Positions 41,629-51,283 are shown, counted from the stretch's first letter. The stretch: DNA of 64,000 nt from Erythrobacter sp. QSSC1-22B (GCF_001678665.1 NZ_LZRP01000003.1:248001-312000), one strand, 5' to 3'. Numbers and translations are program-made. Notes: generated from the letters alone by a model not told the origin.

Positions 41629-42800
41629 CGGTCAATTGCCAGCAGGTGGCCCAGGAGGTCGGCTCGGGAGTGGCGGCAGCGCTGCGCGCGGTCGATTGCA
41701 CCGCGGGCAATCTCACCGCAGAGGCGTTCGGGCGGCTGTTCGCGCCCGGCGGCTCGATGGCCGCGGTGCTGACGATCCTGCTCACGATCTACATTGCGAT
41801 CTTCGGTATCCAGCTGCTCACCGGAAGGTCGAGCATCGGGGTGCGCGCGCTGACCCCGCGGATGATCACCGTGGGTCTGGTGCTGACCTTCGCAACCAGC
41901 TGGGTCGCCTATCAGAGCGTGGTCTGGAACCTCGCTATCGGCGCGCCCGACTGGCTGGCCGGCATCCTGACCGGCACGACCGGGTCCGCCACCACCACCT
42001 TCGCGCAAAAGATCGATGTGGTCTTCCTCGCGGTCCAACAGGCGAGCGCCGGGGCCGAGGATATCTCGGCGTTCTCTCCGGAGGGCATGATGTGGCTGGG
42101 CGCCATGCTGTTCATGCTGGGCACGGTCGGCCTGCTGGTGACCGCACGGATCGCGTTGGCGGTGCTGGTGGCGCTGGGTCCGGTGGTCGTGGTGATGGCG
42201 TTGTTCGACGGGACGCGCGGCCTGTTCGCCGGCTGGCTCAAGGGCGTAACCATGCTGGCGCTGGCGCCGCTGTTCGCGGTGATCGGCGGCAGCGTGATGC
42301 TCGAGCTGGCGGTGCCGATCCTGGCCGTGCTGGTCGCGAACCCAGGGCAGGTCGATGCGCAGGCGGCGATGGGCTTTTTCATGATCGGCGCGGTCCATGT
42401 CGCGCTGATGGTGCTGGTACTCAAGACTGCGGCTACCATGGTCGGCGGCTGGACGGTGTTCGGTCTGGTGCGCTCGGAAAGCGACCGTCAGGATGCGCCG
42501 ACCATTGTCCAGGCGCCTGCCGCGGCAGTTGCTGCGCAACCCGCCACCGAGCAGGCGCAGGCCACCTCTCAGGTGCTGGCGCAGGCGCGCCGGATCGATA
42601 TCGCCGCGCAGCCGGTCGCGATGCCGGCCAATGACTCGGGCGGCGCGGCGCAAGCCGCACAGACACGCACCACCAAGGTTTTCAACGCCGCTTCGGGCAC
42701 AGGTCAGGCGCAGCCCGCCATCGCCCGCATCTCGCGCGCGCAGGGCGTCGGCAGCCGCTTCCGCTCGGCCAATACCAGTTCTCTGGAGTCCAAGAAATGA
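41625..42800 (+). CDS. virB6: VirB6/TrbL-like polytopic channel protein
   Basis: The protein has 391 residues. Several membrane segments lie between about 45 and 290 (such as VLTILLTIYIAIFGIQLLTG and VTARIALAVLVALGPVVVVM). A hydrophilic, Ala/Gln-rich tail of about 100 residues follows. The block ALGPVVVVMALFDGTRGLF is typical of VirB6. Start and stop overlap virB4 and virB9 by four bases each, so translation is coupled. Confidence 0.88.
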   Translation: MTVNCQQVAQEVGSGVAAALRAVDCTAGNLTAEAFGRLFAPGGSMAAVLTILLTIYIAIFGIQLLTGRSSIGVRALTPRMITVGLVLTFATSWVAYQSVVWNLAIGAPDWLAGILTGTTGSATTTFAQKIDVVFLAVQQASAGAEDISAFSPEGMMWLGAMLFMLGTVGLLVTARIALAVLVALGPVVVVMALFDGTRGLFAGWLKGVTMLALAPLFAVIGGSVMLELAVPILAVLVANPGQVDAQAAMGFFMIGAVHVALMVLVLKTAATMVGGWTVFGLVRSESDRQDAPTIVQAPAAAVAAQPATEQAQATSQVLAQARRIDIAAQPVAMPANDSGGAAQAAQTRTTKVFNAASGTGQAQPAIARISRAQGVGSRFRSANTSSLESKK

Positions 42801-43588
42801 TCCGTCCGACCGCCACGGCGCTCGCCGTCGCCCTGTTTTCCGCAACGCTGGCCGTGCCGCTATCCGCGCAGGACGACCGGCTTGTCGAAGTGCCCTATGA
42901 CGAAAGCCGCGTCGTGCGGGTCAACGGGCAGGTGAAGGTCCAGGCGACCATCCGCTTCGATGACAGCGAGGCGATCGAGAATGTGGCGGTCGGCGATTCG
43001 ACCGCCTGGCAGATCACTCCCAACAAGCGCGCGAACCTGCTGTTCGTGAAGCCGCTCGAACCGCGCGCCTCGACCAACATGACCGTGGTGACCAACAAGC
43101 GCACCTATCTGTTCGATCTGGTGGCCAGCCCGAACGCGAAACCGCTCTACGTCCTCAGCTTCACCTACCCCGACGAGCCCGAGGAAGAGCCGGCGCAGCT
43201 TGCCGACGCAACCACCGCGGCAGAACGCGACGCGAGCCAGGATCCGCTTGCAGTGCTCGATCCGGCCGAGCTCAACTTCGCCTGGGCCGGCTCGGGCGAT
43301 GCCGCGCTGCTGCCCGTGCGCACCTTCGACGATGGCGAGGCGGTGTTCCTGACCTGGCCGCAAGGCCGCCCCGTGCCGGCCATTCTCACGACCAATGCCA
43401 AGGGCGACGAGGGCCCGGTCAACTTCACCGTCCGCGAGGATGTGATCGTGCTCGACGGCGTGCCGCGCGAAATCGTGCTGCGCTCGGGCGAGGAGAAAGC
43501 CATGCTCGTCAACACCGGTCCGGTGCGGCCGCAACGCGAAACACGCGCCGAAACGAACTCCGTTTCGGCAGGAGAGGTGGAATCATGA
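42797..43588 (+). CDS. virB9: VirB9 outer-membrane core complex protein
   Basis: The protein has 263 residues. A signal peptide (ALAVALFSATLAVPLSA) is followed by the N-terminal domain (DDRLVEVPYDESRVVRVNG, then AWQITPNKRANLLFVKPLEP). The C-terminal beta domain has FAWAGSGDAALLPVRTFDDG and GEKA-type strands. It forms the outer ring of the core complex with VirB10. No separate VirB7 lipoprotein gene, its usual partner, is seen. ATGA overlaps occur at both ends. Confidence 0.92.
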   Translation: MIRPTATALAVALFSATLAVPLSAQDDRLVEVPYDESRVVRVNGQVKVQATIRFDDSEAIENVAVGDSTAWQITPNKRANLLFVKPLEPRASTNMTVVTNKRTYLFDLVASPNAKPLYVLSFTYPDEPEEEPAQLADATTAAERDASQDPLAVLDPAELNFAWAGSGDAALLPVRTFDDGEAVFLTWPQGRPVPAILTTNAKGDEGPVNFTVREDVIVLDGVPREIVLRSGEEKAMLVNTGPVRPQRETRAETNSVSAGEVES

Positions 43589-44712
43589 AACTGGCCATGC
43601 GCATGCCGCCCAAGAGCGGTCTCTCCGGACCTGCCAATGATGTCGATCCGCGCGACGGTGCGGATGCCGAAATCATCGATCTGGCGCAACGCAACAGCTT
43701 CCCGATGGTCGCCGCCAAGAAGGGGCGCAGCGAAGGGGTCGGGATGGTTGCCGGCATCGCGCTGGTCGCCGCACTCGGCGCGGTGACGCTCTGGAGTATG
43801 AATTCGGCGCGCGTCGCCGAGCCGGAGGGAATCGGCAGTGCAGCGCCGCAGCAGGCGGCTGCCGCCCAGCCGGCCGCGGTCGCAACGCCAGCAGCCGAAG
43901 CAATCCAGCCTGCCACGACGGCGCAGGTTGCAGCCTATGCAGACCCCGCGCCATCCCCGGTCTACTCGGCACCGCCGCAATCGATGCCGAGCACCAATCC
44001 CTACTCCAGCCCGACGCTGGTGTTCGACTCCGGTGCTTCGGCGGCCACGCTGCAGGCTGGACCGGTCGCCGCGGGCGAGGCTGCCGCAGCGATCGCCACC
44101 GGCGATTCAGCCAGCGATTTCGCCAGCCGCGTGGGCGGTGTCGGCGGCGCTCCGGCGCAGGCAAGGGCGATGACCAATCCCTCGACGACGGTGACGCAAG
44201 GCACGCTGATCCCGGCGGTTCTGGAAACCGCGATCGACACCAACGTGCCGGGATTCGTTCGTGCAGTGGTCAGCCAGGATGTGAAGAGCTTTGACGGGAC
44301 CCGGGTCCTGGTTCCCCGTTCGAGCCGCTTGATCGGCCAGTATCAATCCGGCCTGCAGGGCGGGCAGAAGCGCGCCTATGTCATCTGGACCCGTCTCATC
44401 CGACCCGATGGCGCCTCGGTGAACCTCGCCTCGCCTGCGGTTGGCTTCGACGGGACCACCGGGCTAGAGGGCAGGGTCAGCGGCAACAGCTTCTTCCAGC
44501 GCTTCGGATCGGCAATGCTGCTCTCGGTCGTTGGCGGGCTCTCCGCGCTCGGTTCGGGCGGCGCGTCTGTGGTGCTGGGCGGGGCGGGACAATCCGCCGC
44601 CGGTGTCGCCGCGCAGCAGGATGGCCAGCGCGGCCCTACGGTGCGCGTGCGCCAGGGCGAGCCGATCCGCATCTTCACCGCGCGCGACCTCGATTTCACC
44701 CAGGTCAGCTGA
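43585..44712 (+). CDS. virB10: VirB10 core complex protein
   Basis: The protein has 375 residues. A short cytoplasmic part is followed by one membrane helix (about 53-72), an Ala/Pro-rich periplasmic linker (about 80-195) and the TrbI/VirB10 domain (about 200-375), with GTLIPAVLETAIDTNVPGFV and VLVPRSSRLIGQYQSG. It spans both membranes and forms the outer pore. The start overlaps the virB9 stop, and virB11 follows after 14 bases. Confidence 0.94.
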   Translation: MKLAMRMPPKSGLSGPANDVDPRDGADAEIIDLAQRNSFPMVAAKKGRSEGVGMVAGIALVAALGAVTLWSMNSARVAEPEGIGSAAPQQAAAAQPAAVATPAAEAIQPATTAQVAAYADPAPSPVYSAPPQSMPSTNPYSSPTLVFDSGASAATLQAGPVAAGEAAAAIATGDSASDFASRVGGVGGAPAQARAMTNPSTTVTQGTLIPAVLETAIDTNVPGFVRAVVSQDVKSFDGTRVLVPRSSRLIGQYQSGLQGGQKRAYVIWTRLIRPDGASVNLASPAVGFDGTTGLEGRVSGNSFFQRFGSAMLLSVVGGLSALGSGGASVVLGGAGQSAAGVAAQQDGQRGPTVRVRQGEPIRIFTARDLDFTQVS

Positions 44713-44726
44713 GCGAGCGTCCGAAG

Positions 44727-45740
44727 ATGAGCGCGGATATCCACACTCTCCAGCCGGGCGAGATCGAGCCGCTGCAACCCGTCGCGAGCGAGCGCAGCGT
44801 CTATCTCGACGCCTATCTCGCGCCGTTCCGGCAATGGCTCGACCGCGACACGGTGACCGAAATTCTCGTCAATCGGCCCGGCGAGGTCTGGATCGAGGAT
44901 TCCGCCCATCCGGGGATGCAGAAGATCGCGGTCCCCGAAGTCGACGACCGGCTGGTGCAGAGGCTCGCCGAACAGGTCGCGCGGGTCAGCCATCAGGGCA
45001 TCAACCGCGAGCATCCGCTGCTCGGCGCGACATTGCCCGATGGTGCGCGGATCCAGTTCTGCGGCCCCCCTGCGGCGCGCAAGCACTGGACCATGGCGAT
45101 TCGCCGCCACCGCCGGCTCGATCTCACGCTCGACGCCTACGACAAAGGGCCGCTCAAGCCGCGCCGCGACGAACCGCTGCCCGACCCCCACGCCGAGCCG
45201 ATCGCGTTCCTGCGCGCCGCGATCAGGCAGCGCCGCACGATCCTGATCTCGGGCGGCACCAGCACCGGCAAGACCACCTTCCTCAACGCGATGCTTGGCG
45301 AGATTCCGCGACACGAGCGGGTGGTGCTGGTCGAGGATACGCCCGAGCTCCGCTTGCCGGGCGAAAACGGCGTCGGTCTCGTTGCGGTGAAGGGCGAGCT
45401 GGGCGAGGCCAAGGTCACCGCCAATGAACTGCTCCAGGCGGCGCTGCGGCTGCGGCCCGACCGGATCGTGCTGGGCGAGTTGCGCGGCGCGGAAAGCGTC
45501 AGCTTCCTGCGCGCAATCAACACCGGCCATCCGGGCAGTTTTTCCACCATCCACGCCAATTCACTGAGCGGCGCGCTCGAGCAGCTATCGTTAATGGTGA
45601 TGCAGACTGGGATCGGCCTGACCCGCAGCGATACGATCGCCTATGCTTCGAGCGTGATCGACATTCTCGTTCAGCTGGGCCGCGATGCGGATGGCGGACG
45701 CGGCATTGCAGACATATCGCTGAGTAGCGAACTCGTCTGA
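44727..45740 (+). CDS. virB11: VirB11 secretion ATPase
   Basis: The protein has 337 residues of the hexameric traffic ATPase family. The N-terminal domain (about 1-130) contains TVTEILVNRPGEVWIED. The RecA-like domain shows Walker A GGTSTGKTT (about 174), an Asp box LVEDTPEL, Walker B IVLGELRG and the His box HPGSFSTIHANS. It is the last gene of the operon. No virD4 coupling protein or relaxase follows; the next gene is a TonB receptor. Confidence 0.95.
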   Translation: MSADIHTLQPGEIEPLQPVASERSVYLDAYLAPFRQWLDRDTVTEILVNRPGEVWIEDSAHPGMQKIAVPEVDDRLVQRLAEQVARVSHQGINREHPLLGATLPDGARIQFCGPPAARKHWTMAIRRHRRLDLTLDAYDKGPLKPRRDEPLPDPHAEPIAFLRAAIRQRRTILISGGTSTGKTTFLNAMLGEIPRHERVVLVEDTPELRLPGENGVGLVAVKGELGEAKVTANELLQAALRLRPDRIVLGELRGAESVSFLRAINTGHPGSFSTIHANSLSGALEQLSLMVMQTGIGLTRSDTIAYASSVIDILVQLGRDADGGRGIADISLSSELV

Positions 45741-45893
45741 TCGCCGGTCTAATACATTCTCCGGCAACGGAAAATCACAAGTAAGGCGCTTGTAGCGCAA
45801 CATAGCTGCGTAGAGGCTTGCCAGCTAGCTGCGATCTGTTACCTTTCCGTGTCTAAGCCGCAAAAATAGACGGCTAGATGAGGAGAGGGAATT

Positions 45894-48824
45894 ATGAGGG
45901 TTAAGGCCACCCTTCTGGCCGGCATTTGTGCCGGTGCAGTTGCAGTTCCGGTGCACGCGCAATCGACCGACACCGGGGAACCCGAAGATCAGCGTTTCAA
46001 CGCACCGACGATCATCGTCACCGCTCAGCGCCAGAACCAGAGTCTGCAGGAGGTGCCGATCGCGGTCAGCGCTTTCGATGCCGCAGCACTGGATGCGCAG
46101 CAGATCGAAAATGCGAGCGATCTTCAGCTGACCTTGCCCAATGTCTCCTTCACCAAGTCGAACTTCACCAGTTCGAGCTTCACGATTCGCGGGATCGGCG
46201 ATCTTTGCGTGGGCGTTTCCTGCGACAGCGCCACCGCGATCCACATGAATTCCGCACCACTGTTCGGCACCCGGCTGTTCGAGACCGAGTATTTCGATCT
46301 CGAGCGGGTCGAGGTCCTGCGCGGTCCGCAGGGAACCCTGTTCGGACGCAATGCCACCTCGGGCGTGGTCAACGTCATTACCGCCAAGCCCGACCTGTCG
46401 GGCTTCGGGGCCGCGCTCGAGGGCGAGTACGGCAATTACAACAGCATCAAGGCCAAGGGCATGATCAACGTGCCCATCGGCGATGCGATCGGCGTACGGG
46501 TCGCGGGGTTCTATCTCAACCGCGACGGCTACACCGAGAACCTCTTCGACGGCACCGACATCGACGGCCGCGACATGTATGCGGTGCGTGGATCGCTGCG
46601 GTTCGAACCCGGCGCCAACACCACTCTCGACCTGATGGGTTACTATTTCCGCGAAGACGACGACCGGCTTCGCATCCAGAAGCAGAAATGCCAGTTCGAC
46701 CCGACCGGCGTGCTGGGCTGTCTCAACAACCGGCGCGACTTCTCCAAGAACAACACCAACGCCAATTTCACCGGCACGCTCGGCTCATCGGAATTTTTCG
46801 CCATCCAGGGTATCCCGGCGGCATTCGGGCTGAACAGCCTCTATGGGCCCGGCGCCTATGCGAACTTTCAGGAACCGGCCGATGCACGGCAGGTCAACAC
46901 CGCGTTCACGCCGACCTATTTTGCCGATGAGATGATCTTCCAGGCGCATCTCGATCAGGGCATCGGAGCGTTCAACCTGTCGCTGACCGGGACCTATCAG
47001 GAAGCGTCGGTGGATTCGCGCCAGGATTACAACCTGGGCGTGACCGATCGTTCGCAGCTGGCGCCGGCGCTCAACACGCTGGCCTTTTTCGCTGCCAACG
47101 GAATCCCGACGGGCCTGCCTGCACCCGGACCGGCCTTCGTTCCCGGGTCGGCTGCCTATTTCGCTCCGATTGCACAGGCGCTCATCCCGAATGGGCCGAA
47201 TGGGCAATTGTGCGCCTCGGACAACCGCTCGGGCAATTTCGGCGTGTACGAGGGGGCGGCGGCCTGTTCGGATGAATCGCTGCAGTTCGACCGTTCGAAC
47301 GAAGAGCGAAAGGCGTGGTCGATAGAAGCGATCCTCTCGTCCGATTTCGACGGACCGTTCAACTTCCTGGTCGGCGGGATCTACGCCGATTCCAGCGTCT
47401 CCGAGAACAGCTATTACGTCAACAGCTTCGCCATCGACTATGTCACCGGCATTCTTGGAACCTTCAATGCGTTCGCCGCGGGCGCGCCTCCATCGTATCT
47501 CGCTACGTCGTTTTTCCGCAACCGGACGCTGGATTTCCAGCTCGAAAGCTTCGGCATTTTCGGCGAGGTCTATTTCGATATTTCCGACACGCTGAAGTTC
47601 ACCGGCGGCTTGCGCTACAATGACGACAGCAAGGCCATCACCGCGCGGTCGACGCTTGCAAGCTTCCTCAACCCCTTCGCGAACACGGACGACCCGTTCA
47701 CATCGCCCTTCGTCGGCGGTTTCGATGCCGATCCGGGGGTTCCGGGTAACCAGCTGACCCAGTTCCGCGAAGTCAGCTTCAACGAGATTACCGGCCGTGC
47801 GGTCCTCGACTGGCAGGTCACGCCCGACAATCTGATCTATGCGTCCTATTCGCGAGGTTACAAATCGGGTGGCATCAACCCGCCGCTGCAGCCGATTTTC
47901 GAAGTCAGCGACACCTTCGCTCCCGAAAGTATCGACGCGTTCGAGATCGGGAGCAAGAACACGCTCGCCAATGGGGCGCTGCAACTCAACGCCACCGCGT
48001 TCTACTACAAATACAAGGACCTCCAGCTCAGCCGCATCATCGCGCGGACCTCGGTCAACGACACGATCGATGCCAACATCTGGGGTGTCGAACTGGAATC
48101 GATCATCCGGCCATCCTACAACTGGCTGATCAACATGAACTTCAGCTACCTCCAGGCCGAGGTGGCCGGTGACCAGTTCTTCTCCAACCCGCGCGATCCC
48201 GGCGGCGGCGATCCCAGCGCTGTGATCATCAAGGACATCACCAACGGCGCGAACTGCGCGGTCACCGGGGCGGGGGCCAACGCATTTGTCGCGGCGATCA
48301 ATCCCGCGCTTGGCCTGCGCGGACCGACCGGTTTCCCGTCGGACGGAGGGATCGCATCGACCGGCGCCTTCTCGATCTGTTCGGTGCTTCAGGCGCAGGC
48401 CACGGCGATCGGTCCGGCTTTCGGCGGCATTCAGGTGCTGAGCCCGGGCGTCGAGGTGAACCTGCGGGGCAACAAGCTGCCGCAGGCGCCCGAGATGAAG
48501 GCTTCGCTCGGGGTCCAGTACACTTCCGAATTCGAGAGTGGCATGACGCTGGTGCCGCGGTTCGATCTGGCCTTTACCGGCGAGCAGTTCGGCAATGTGT
48601 TCAACGGCCGGGTCAATCGCATTGCGCCCTTTGTACAGGCGAATGCCCAGATCCAGCTCAACGCACCGAACAATCGCTGGTTCGTGCGCGGCTTTGTCCA
48701 GAACATCTTCGACAGCAATTCGGAGACCGGTCTTTATGTTACCGACGCCAGTTCGGGGCTGTTCTCGAACATCTTCACCCTCGATCCGCGCCGCTACGGC
48801 ATCGGGGTGGGCGTGACGTTCTGA
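45894..48824 (+). CDS. TonB-dependent outer-membrane receptor
   Basis: The protein has 976 residues. A signal peptide (LLAGICAGAVAVPVHA) is followed by a TonB box (PTIIVTAQRQNQSLQEVPIA), the plug with VEVLRGPQGTLFGRNATSGV, and a long barrel ending with Phe (GIGVGVTF). The plug signature is that of the large sphingomonad receptor family whose ligands include siderophores, vitamins and glycans; the ligand here is unknown. A gaggagaggga element precedes the ATG at 45894. A terminator follows. Confidence 0.93.
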   Translation: MRVKATLLAGICAGAVAVPVHAQSTDTGEPEDQRFNAPTIIVTAQRQNQSLQEVPIAVSAFDAAALDAQQIENASDLQLTLPNVSFTKSNFTSSSFTIRGIGDLCVGVSCDSATAIHMNSAPLFGTRLFETEYFDLERVEVLRGPQGTLFGRNATSGVVNVITAKPDLSGFGAALEGEYGNYNSIKAKGMINVPIGDAIGVRVAGFYLNRDGYTENLFDGTDIDGRDMYAVRGSLRFEPGANTTLDLMGYYFREDDDRLRIQKQKCQFDPTGVLGCLNNRRDFSKNNTNANFTGTLGSSEFFAIQGIPAAFGLNSLYGPGAYANFQEPADARQVNTAFTPTYFADEMIFQAHLDQGIGAFNLSLTGTYQEASVDSRQDYNLGVTDRSQLAPALNTLAFFAANGIPTGLPAPGPAFVPGSAAYFAPIAQALIPNGPNGQLCASDNRSGNFGVYEGAAACSDESLQFDRSNEERKAWSIEAILSSDFDGPFNFLVGGIYADSSVSENSYYVNSFAIDYVTGILGTFNAFAAGAPPSYLATSFFRNRTLDFQLESFGIFGEVYFDISDTLKFTGGLRYNDDSKAITARSTLASFLNPFANTDDPFTSPFVGGFDADPGVPGNQLTQFREVSFNEITGRAVLDWQVTPDNLIYASYSRGYKSGGINPPLQPIFEVSDTFAPESIDAFEIGSKNTLANGALQLNATAFYYKYKDLQLSRIIARTSVNDTIDANIWGVELESIIRPSYNWLINMNFSYLQAEVAGDQFFSNPRDPGGGDPSAVIIKDITNGANCAVTGAGANAFVAAINPALGLRGPTGFPSDGGIASTGAFSICSVLQAQATAIGPAFGGIQVLSPGVEVNLRGNKLPQAPEMKASLGVQYTSEFESGMTLVPRFDLAFTGEQFGNVFNGRVNRIAPFVQANAQIQLNAPNNRWFVRGFVQNIFDSNSETGLYVTDASSGLFSNIFTLDPRRYGIGVGVTF

Positions 48825-48857
48825 CGCTTTGAGTTCCCTTGGGAGAGGGAGAGAGAG

Positions 48858-48887
48858 GGGGTCGGACGCGTTGTCCGGCCCCATTTT
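48858..48887 (+). terminator. Rho-independent terminator of the TonB receptor gene
   Basis: A 10-bp stem (ggggtcggac with gtccggcccc, one G-U pair), 5-base loop and T-run lie 34 bases after the receptor stop and just before the end of the convergent yhhQ gene. Confidence 0.8.
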
Positions 48888-48902
48888 CTTTGGTGTGGGC
48901 GG

Positions 48903-49643
48903 TCAGCCTTGGGTGCGGGCGAAGGGCGAGAAATCGGTAGCGGTGTCGAAAATATCGACCCCCTCGCGCTTCTTCAGCCAGCCGATCACCAGATAGGTAA
49001 AGGGGGTCAGCATGGCCTCCCAGGCGGTCTTGATCGCCCATTGCGAGAGCACCACCTGCCACAACAATTCAGGGGGCCATCCGGCGATCCCGTAAAAGGC
49101 GAGCGGATAGAAGATCAGGCTGTCGAGTCCCTGACCGACGATCGTCGAGCCGATCGTCCGGGTCCACAGCGCCTTGCCCTTGGTCCAGACCTTCATCCGC
49201 GCGAGGACATAGCTGTTGGCGAATTCGCCCACCCAGAAGGCGATCATCGAGGCGGCGACGATCCGCCAGGTGTTGCCGAACACCTGCTCATAGGCGTCCT
49301 GTCCGCCCCATCCGGCGGCGGGCGGCAGGGCGACGACAATCCAGGCCATGAAAGCCATGAAGGCGAGCGCGGCGAAACCGGTCCAGATCACGCGCCGCGC
49401 GCGCGCGTAGCCATAGACCTCGGTCAGCACGTCGCCGATGATGTAGCTGATGGGGAAAAACAGCACGCCCGCGCCGAACGACCAGTCGGTGCCGTCTGGT
49501 AGGGTAATGAAGGAGGGCTTGGCCGCTCCGATCAGGTTGGAGAGGATCAGGATGGTGACGAACGCCGCCATCACCAGATCGTAGTAGCGCCAGCGCGGCC
49601 CGTTGGCGGAAGCGGGAACGACGGGCGGCGCGGGATCTTCCAT
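48903..49643 (-). CDS. yhhQ: Queuosine precursor transporter (YhhQ family)
   Basis: This 246-residue inner-membrane protein has about six hydrophobic segments. The family blocks FPISYIIGDVLTEVYGYARA and FWVGEFANSYVLARMKVWTK are present, with a second duplicated half (TIVGQGLDSLIFYPLAFYG). It imports queuine or preQ1-type precursors for tRNA modification. It is transcribed away from the tRNA-Arg gene. Confidence 0.9.
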   Translation of the reverse strand: MEDPAPPVVPASANGPRWRYYDLVMAAFVTILILSNLIGAAKPSFITLPDGTDWSFGAGVLFFPISYIIGDVLTEVYGYARARRVIWTGFAALAFMAFMAWIVVALPPAAGWGGQDAYEQVFGNTWRIVAASMIAFWVGEFANSYVLARMKVWTKGKALWTRTIGSTIVGQGLDSLIFYPLAFYGIAGWPPELLWQVVLSQWAIKTAWEAMLTPFTYLVIGWLKKREGVDIFDTATDFSPFARTQG

Positions 49644-49703
49644 CGCCGCCCGTTCTATCTCCGATTGGCGTTAAGGCAATCCCGCGCTATTGCCCCGCCG
49701 TGC

Positions 49704-49780
49704 GCGCCCGTAGCTCATCTGGATAGAGCGCGAGACTTCTAATCTTGAGGCAGCAGGTTCGAGTCCTGCCGGGCGCACCA
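49704..49780 (+). tRNA. tRNA-Arg(TCT)
   Basis: A complete cloverleaf of 77 bases includes an encoded CCA: acceptor gcgcccg / cgggcgc, D arm gctc-atctggata-gagc, anticodon arm cgaga-cttctaa-tcttg with anticodon TCT at 49738-49740, and T arm gcagg-ttcgagt-cctgc. No integrase is near this tRNA. Confidence 0.95.
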
Positions 49781-49802
49781 TTCTACCCCTCAGGTCTACC
49801 CC

Positions 49803-51182
49803 TCAGGCGCTGCCGACGAAGATGCTCTTGGCATTGGCAAATTCCTTGATGCCGAAGCCGCCGTGCTCGCGACCGTAGCCGGAATTCTTCACCCCGCCGA
49901 AGGGCATCGAGGGGTCGGCGACACCATAGGTGTTGATGAACACCATGCCGGTGTCGAAATGGCGCGAGGCGAGTTCGATCGCCCGGTCGACATTCTTCGA
50001 CAGGATTCCGCCTCCCAGCCCATAGCGGCTGTCGTTGGCAATCCGCATCGCGTCCTCGTCGTCCTTCGCCCTGATCACCGAGGCGACCGGGCCGAACAAT
50101 TCGTCGTCATAGGCGGGTTGGCCCGGCGCGACATCGGTCAGAATCGAGGCCGGATAGAAGGCGCCCGGTCCGTCGGGAATTTTGCACCCCACGGCAGCGG
50201 TGGCGCCTTTCTCGATGCTCTGGTCGACCTGCTTCTGAAGCGTGTCGCGCAGATCGCTTCTCGACATCGGGCCCATGTCGCTATCCTTGGCATTGGGATC
50301 GCCGGTCCTGACCGCTTCGAAGCGCGCCTTGAACTTGTCGAGAAACGCATCGTAGACCTTCTCGGTCACGATGAAGCGCTTGCCGTTGATGCAGGTCTGG
50401 CCGTTGTTGTAGAGCCGCGCATTGGCGCAGACCTTGGCGGCAAGATCGAGATCGGCGTCCTCGAGGACCATATAGGCGTCGTTGGAGCCGAGTTCGAGCA
50501 CGGTCGGCTTGAGCACCTTGCCCGCGGCCTCGGCGATCGATTTGCCTGCCGTGTCCGACCCGGTCAGCGTCACGCCGCGCACCTTGTCGTGCGCGATGAT
50601 CGCATCCGATGTGTCGTGATCGATCACCAGCACGGTGAAGAGGTTCTCGGGCAGGCCGCCCTTGAGGAAAATCTCGGCGAGCTTGAGCCCGCTGCCGGTG
50701 CAATTGCTGGCATGCTTGAGCAGCACGCCATTGCCTGTCATCAGATTGGCGATGGCGTAGCGGATCACCTGATAGGAGGGGAAGTTCCACGGCTGGATGC
50801 CGTAGATCACGCCAATCGGCGAGAAGGTTACGATCCCGCGTCCGGCATTCGAGGGTTCGCGCTTCTGATCGGCGAGCTCGCTCGGGCCATTGGCGGCGGT
50901 GTAGTCGCAGATCGCGGCGCACAGCTCGACCTCGTCGCGGCTGTCCTTGATCAGCTTGCCGACCTCGTCGGTCATCAGCTGCGCGAGCTCTTCCTTGTTG
51001 TCGCGCAGTGCCTGACCGATGCCCTTGAGCACCTTGGCGCGCTCCTCGAGCGATTCGAGTTTCCATTTTTCGAAGGCCGCGTGGCAGGCTTCGACCTTCT
51101 GGTTCGCCTCGGCGCGATCGATCTGTTCGTAGGAGGAGAGGTCTTTGCCGGTGGCCGGATTGACGGTGGTGATCGTGCCCAT
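49803..51182 (-). CDS. NAD(P)-dependent succinate-semialdehyde dehydrogenase-type aldehyde dehydrogenase
   Basis: This 459-residue enzyme belongs to the aldehyde dehydrogenase superfamily, closest to the SAD/GabD-like group. The cofactor block is FSPIGVIYGIQPWNFPSYQV, catalytic Glu is in VLELGSNDAYMV and catalytic Cys in NNGQTCINGKR. The C-terminal block PFGGVKNSGYGREHGGFGI is also present. A full-consensus EcfG promoter ends about 35 bases upstream, so it is probably a general stress response gene. Substrate assignment is by family only. Confidence 0.88.
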   Translation of the reverse strand: MGTITTVNPATGKDLSSYEQIDRAEANQKVEACHAAFEKWKLESLEERAKVLKGIGQALRDNKEELAQLMTDEVGKLIKDSRDEVELCAAICDYTAANGPSELADQKREPSNAGRGIVTFSPIGVIYGIQPWNFPSYQVIRYAIANLMTGNGVLLKHASNCTGSGLKLAEIFLKGGLPENLFTVLVIDHDTSDAIIAHDKVRGVTLTGSDTAGKSIAEAAGKVLKPTVLELGSNDAYMVLEDADLDLAAKVCANARLYNNGQTCINGKRFIVTEKVYDAFLDKFKARFEAVRTGDPNAKDSDMGPMSRSDLRDTLQKQVDQSIEKGATAAVGCKIPDGPGAFYPASILTDVAPGQPAYDDELFGPVASVIRAKDDEDAMRIANDSRYGLGGGILSKNVDRAIELASRHFDTGMVFINTYGVADPSMPFGGVKNSGYGREHGGFGIKEFANAKSIFVGSA

Positions 51183-51214
51183 GGGATGCGTCCTTTGTCT
51201 GAGAGTTCAACAAA

Positions 51215-51242
51215 GGAACGGTTTCAAACCGCCACCCGTTCC
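51215..51242. promoter_or_regulatory. Palindromic EcfG promoter before the aldehyde dehydrogenase gene
   Basis: On the minus strand GGAAC (51238-51242), 17 bases, CGTT (51217-51220) matches the EcfG consensus and points to the dehydrogenase gene. The plus strand also reads GGAAC (51215-51219), 17 bases, CGTT (51237-51240). The plus-strand copy points into the end of a minus-strand gene and may be without function. Confidence 0.8.
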
Positions 51243-51283
51243 GACGCAGCTCGAAACTGCGACGAGCCGGTGATGATGGAAGG

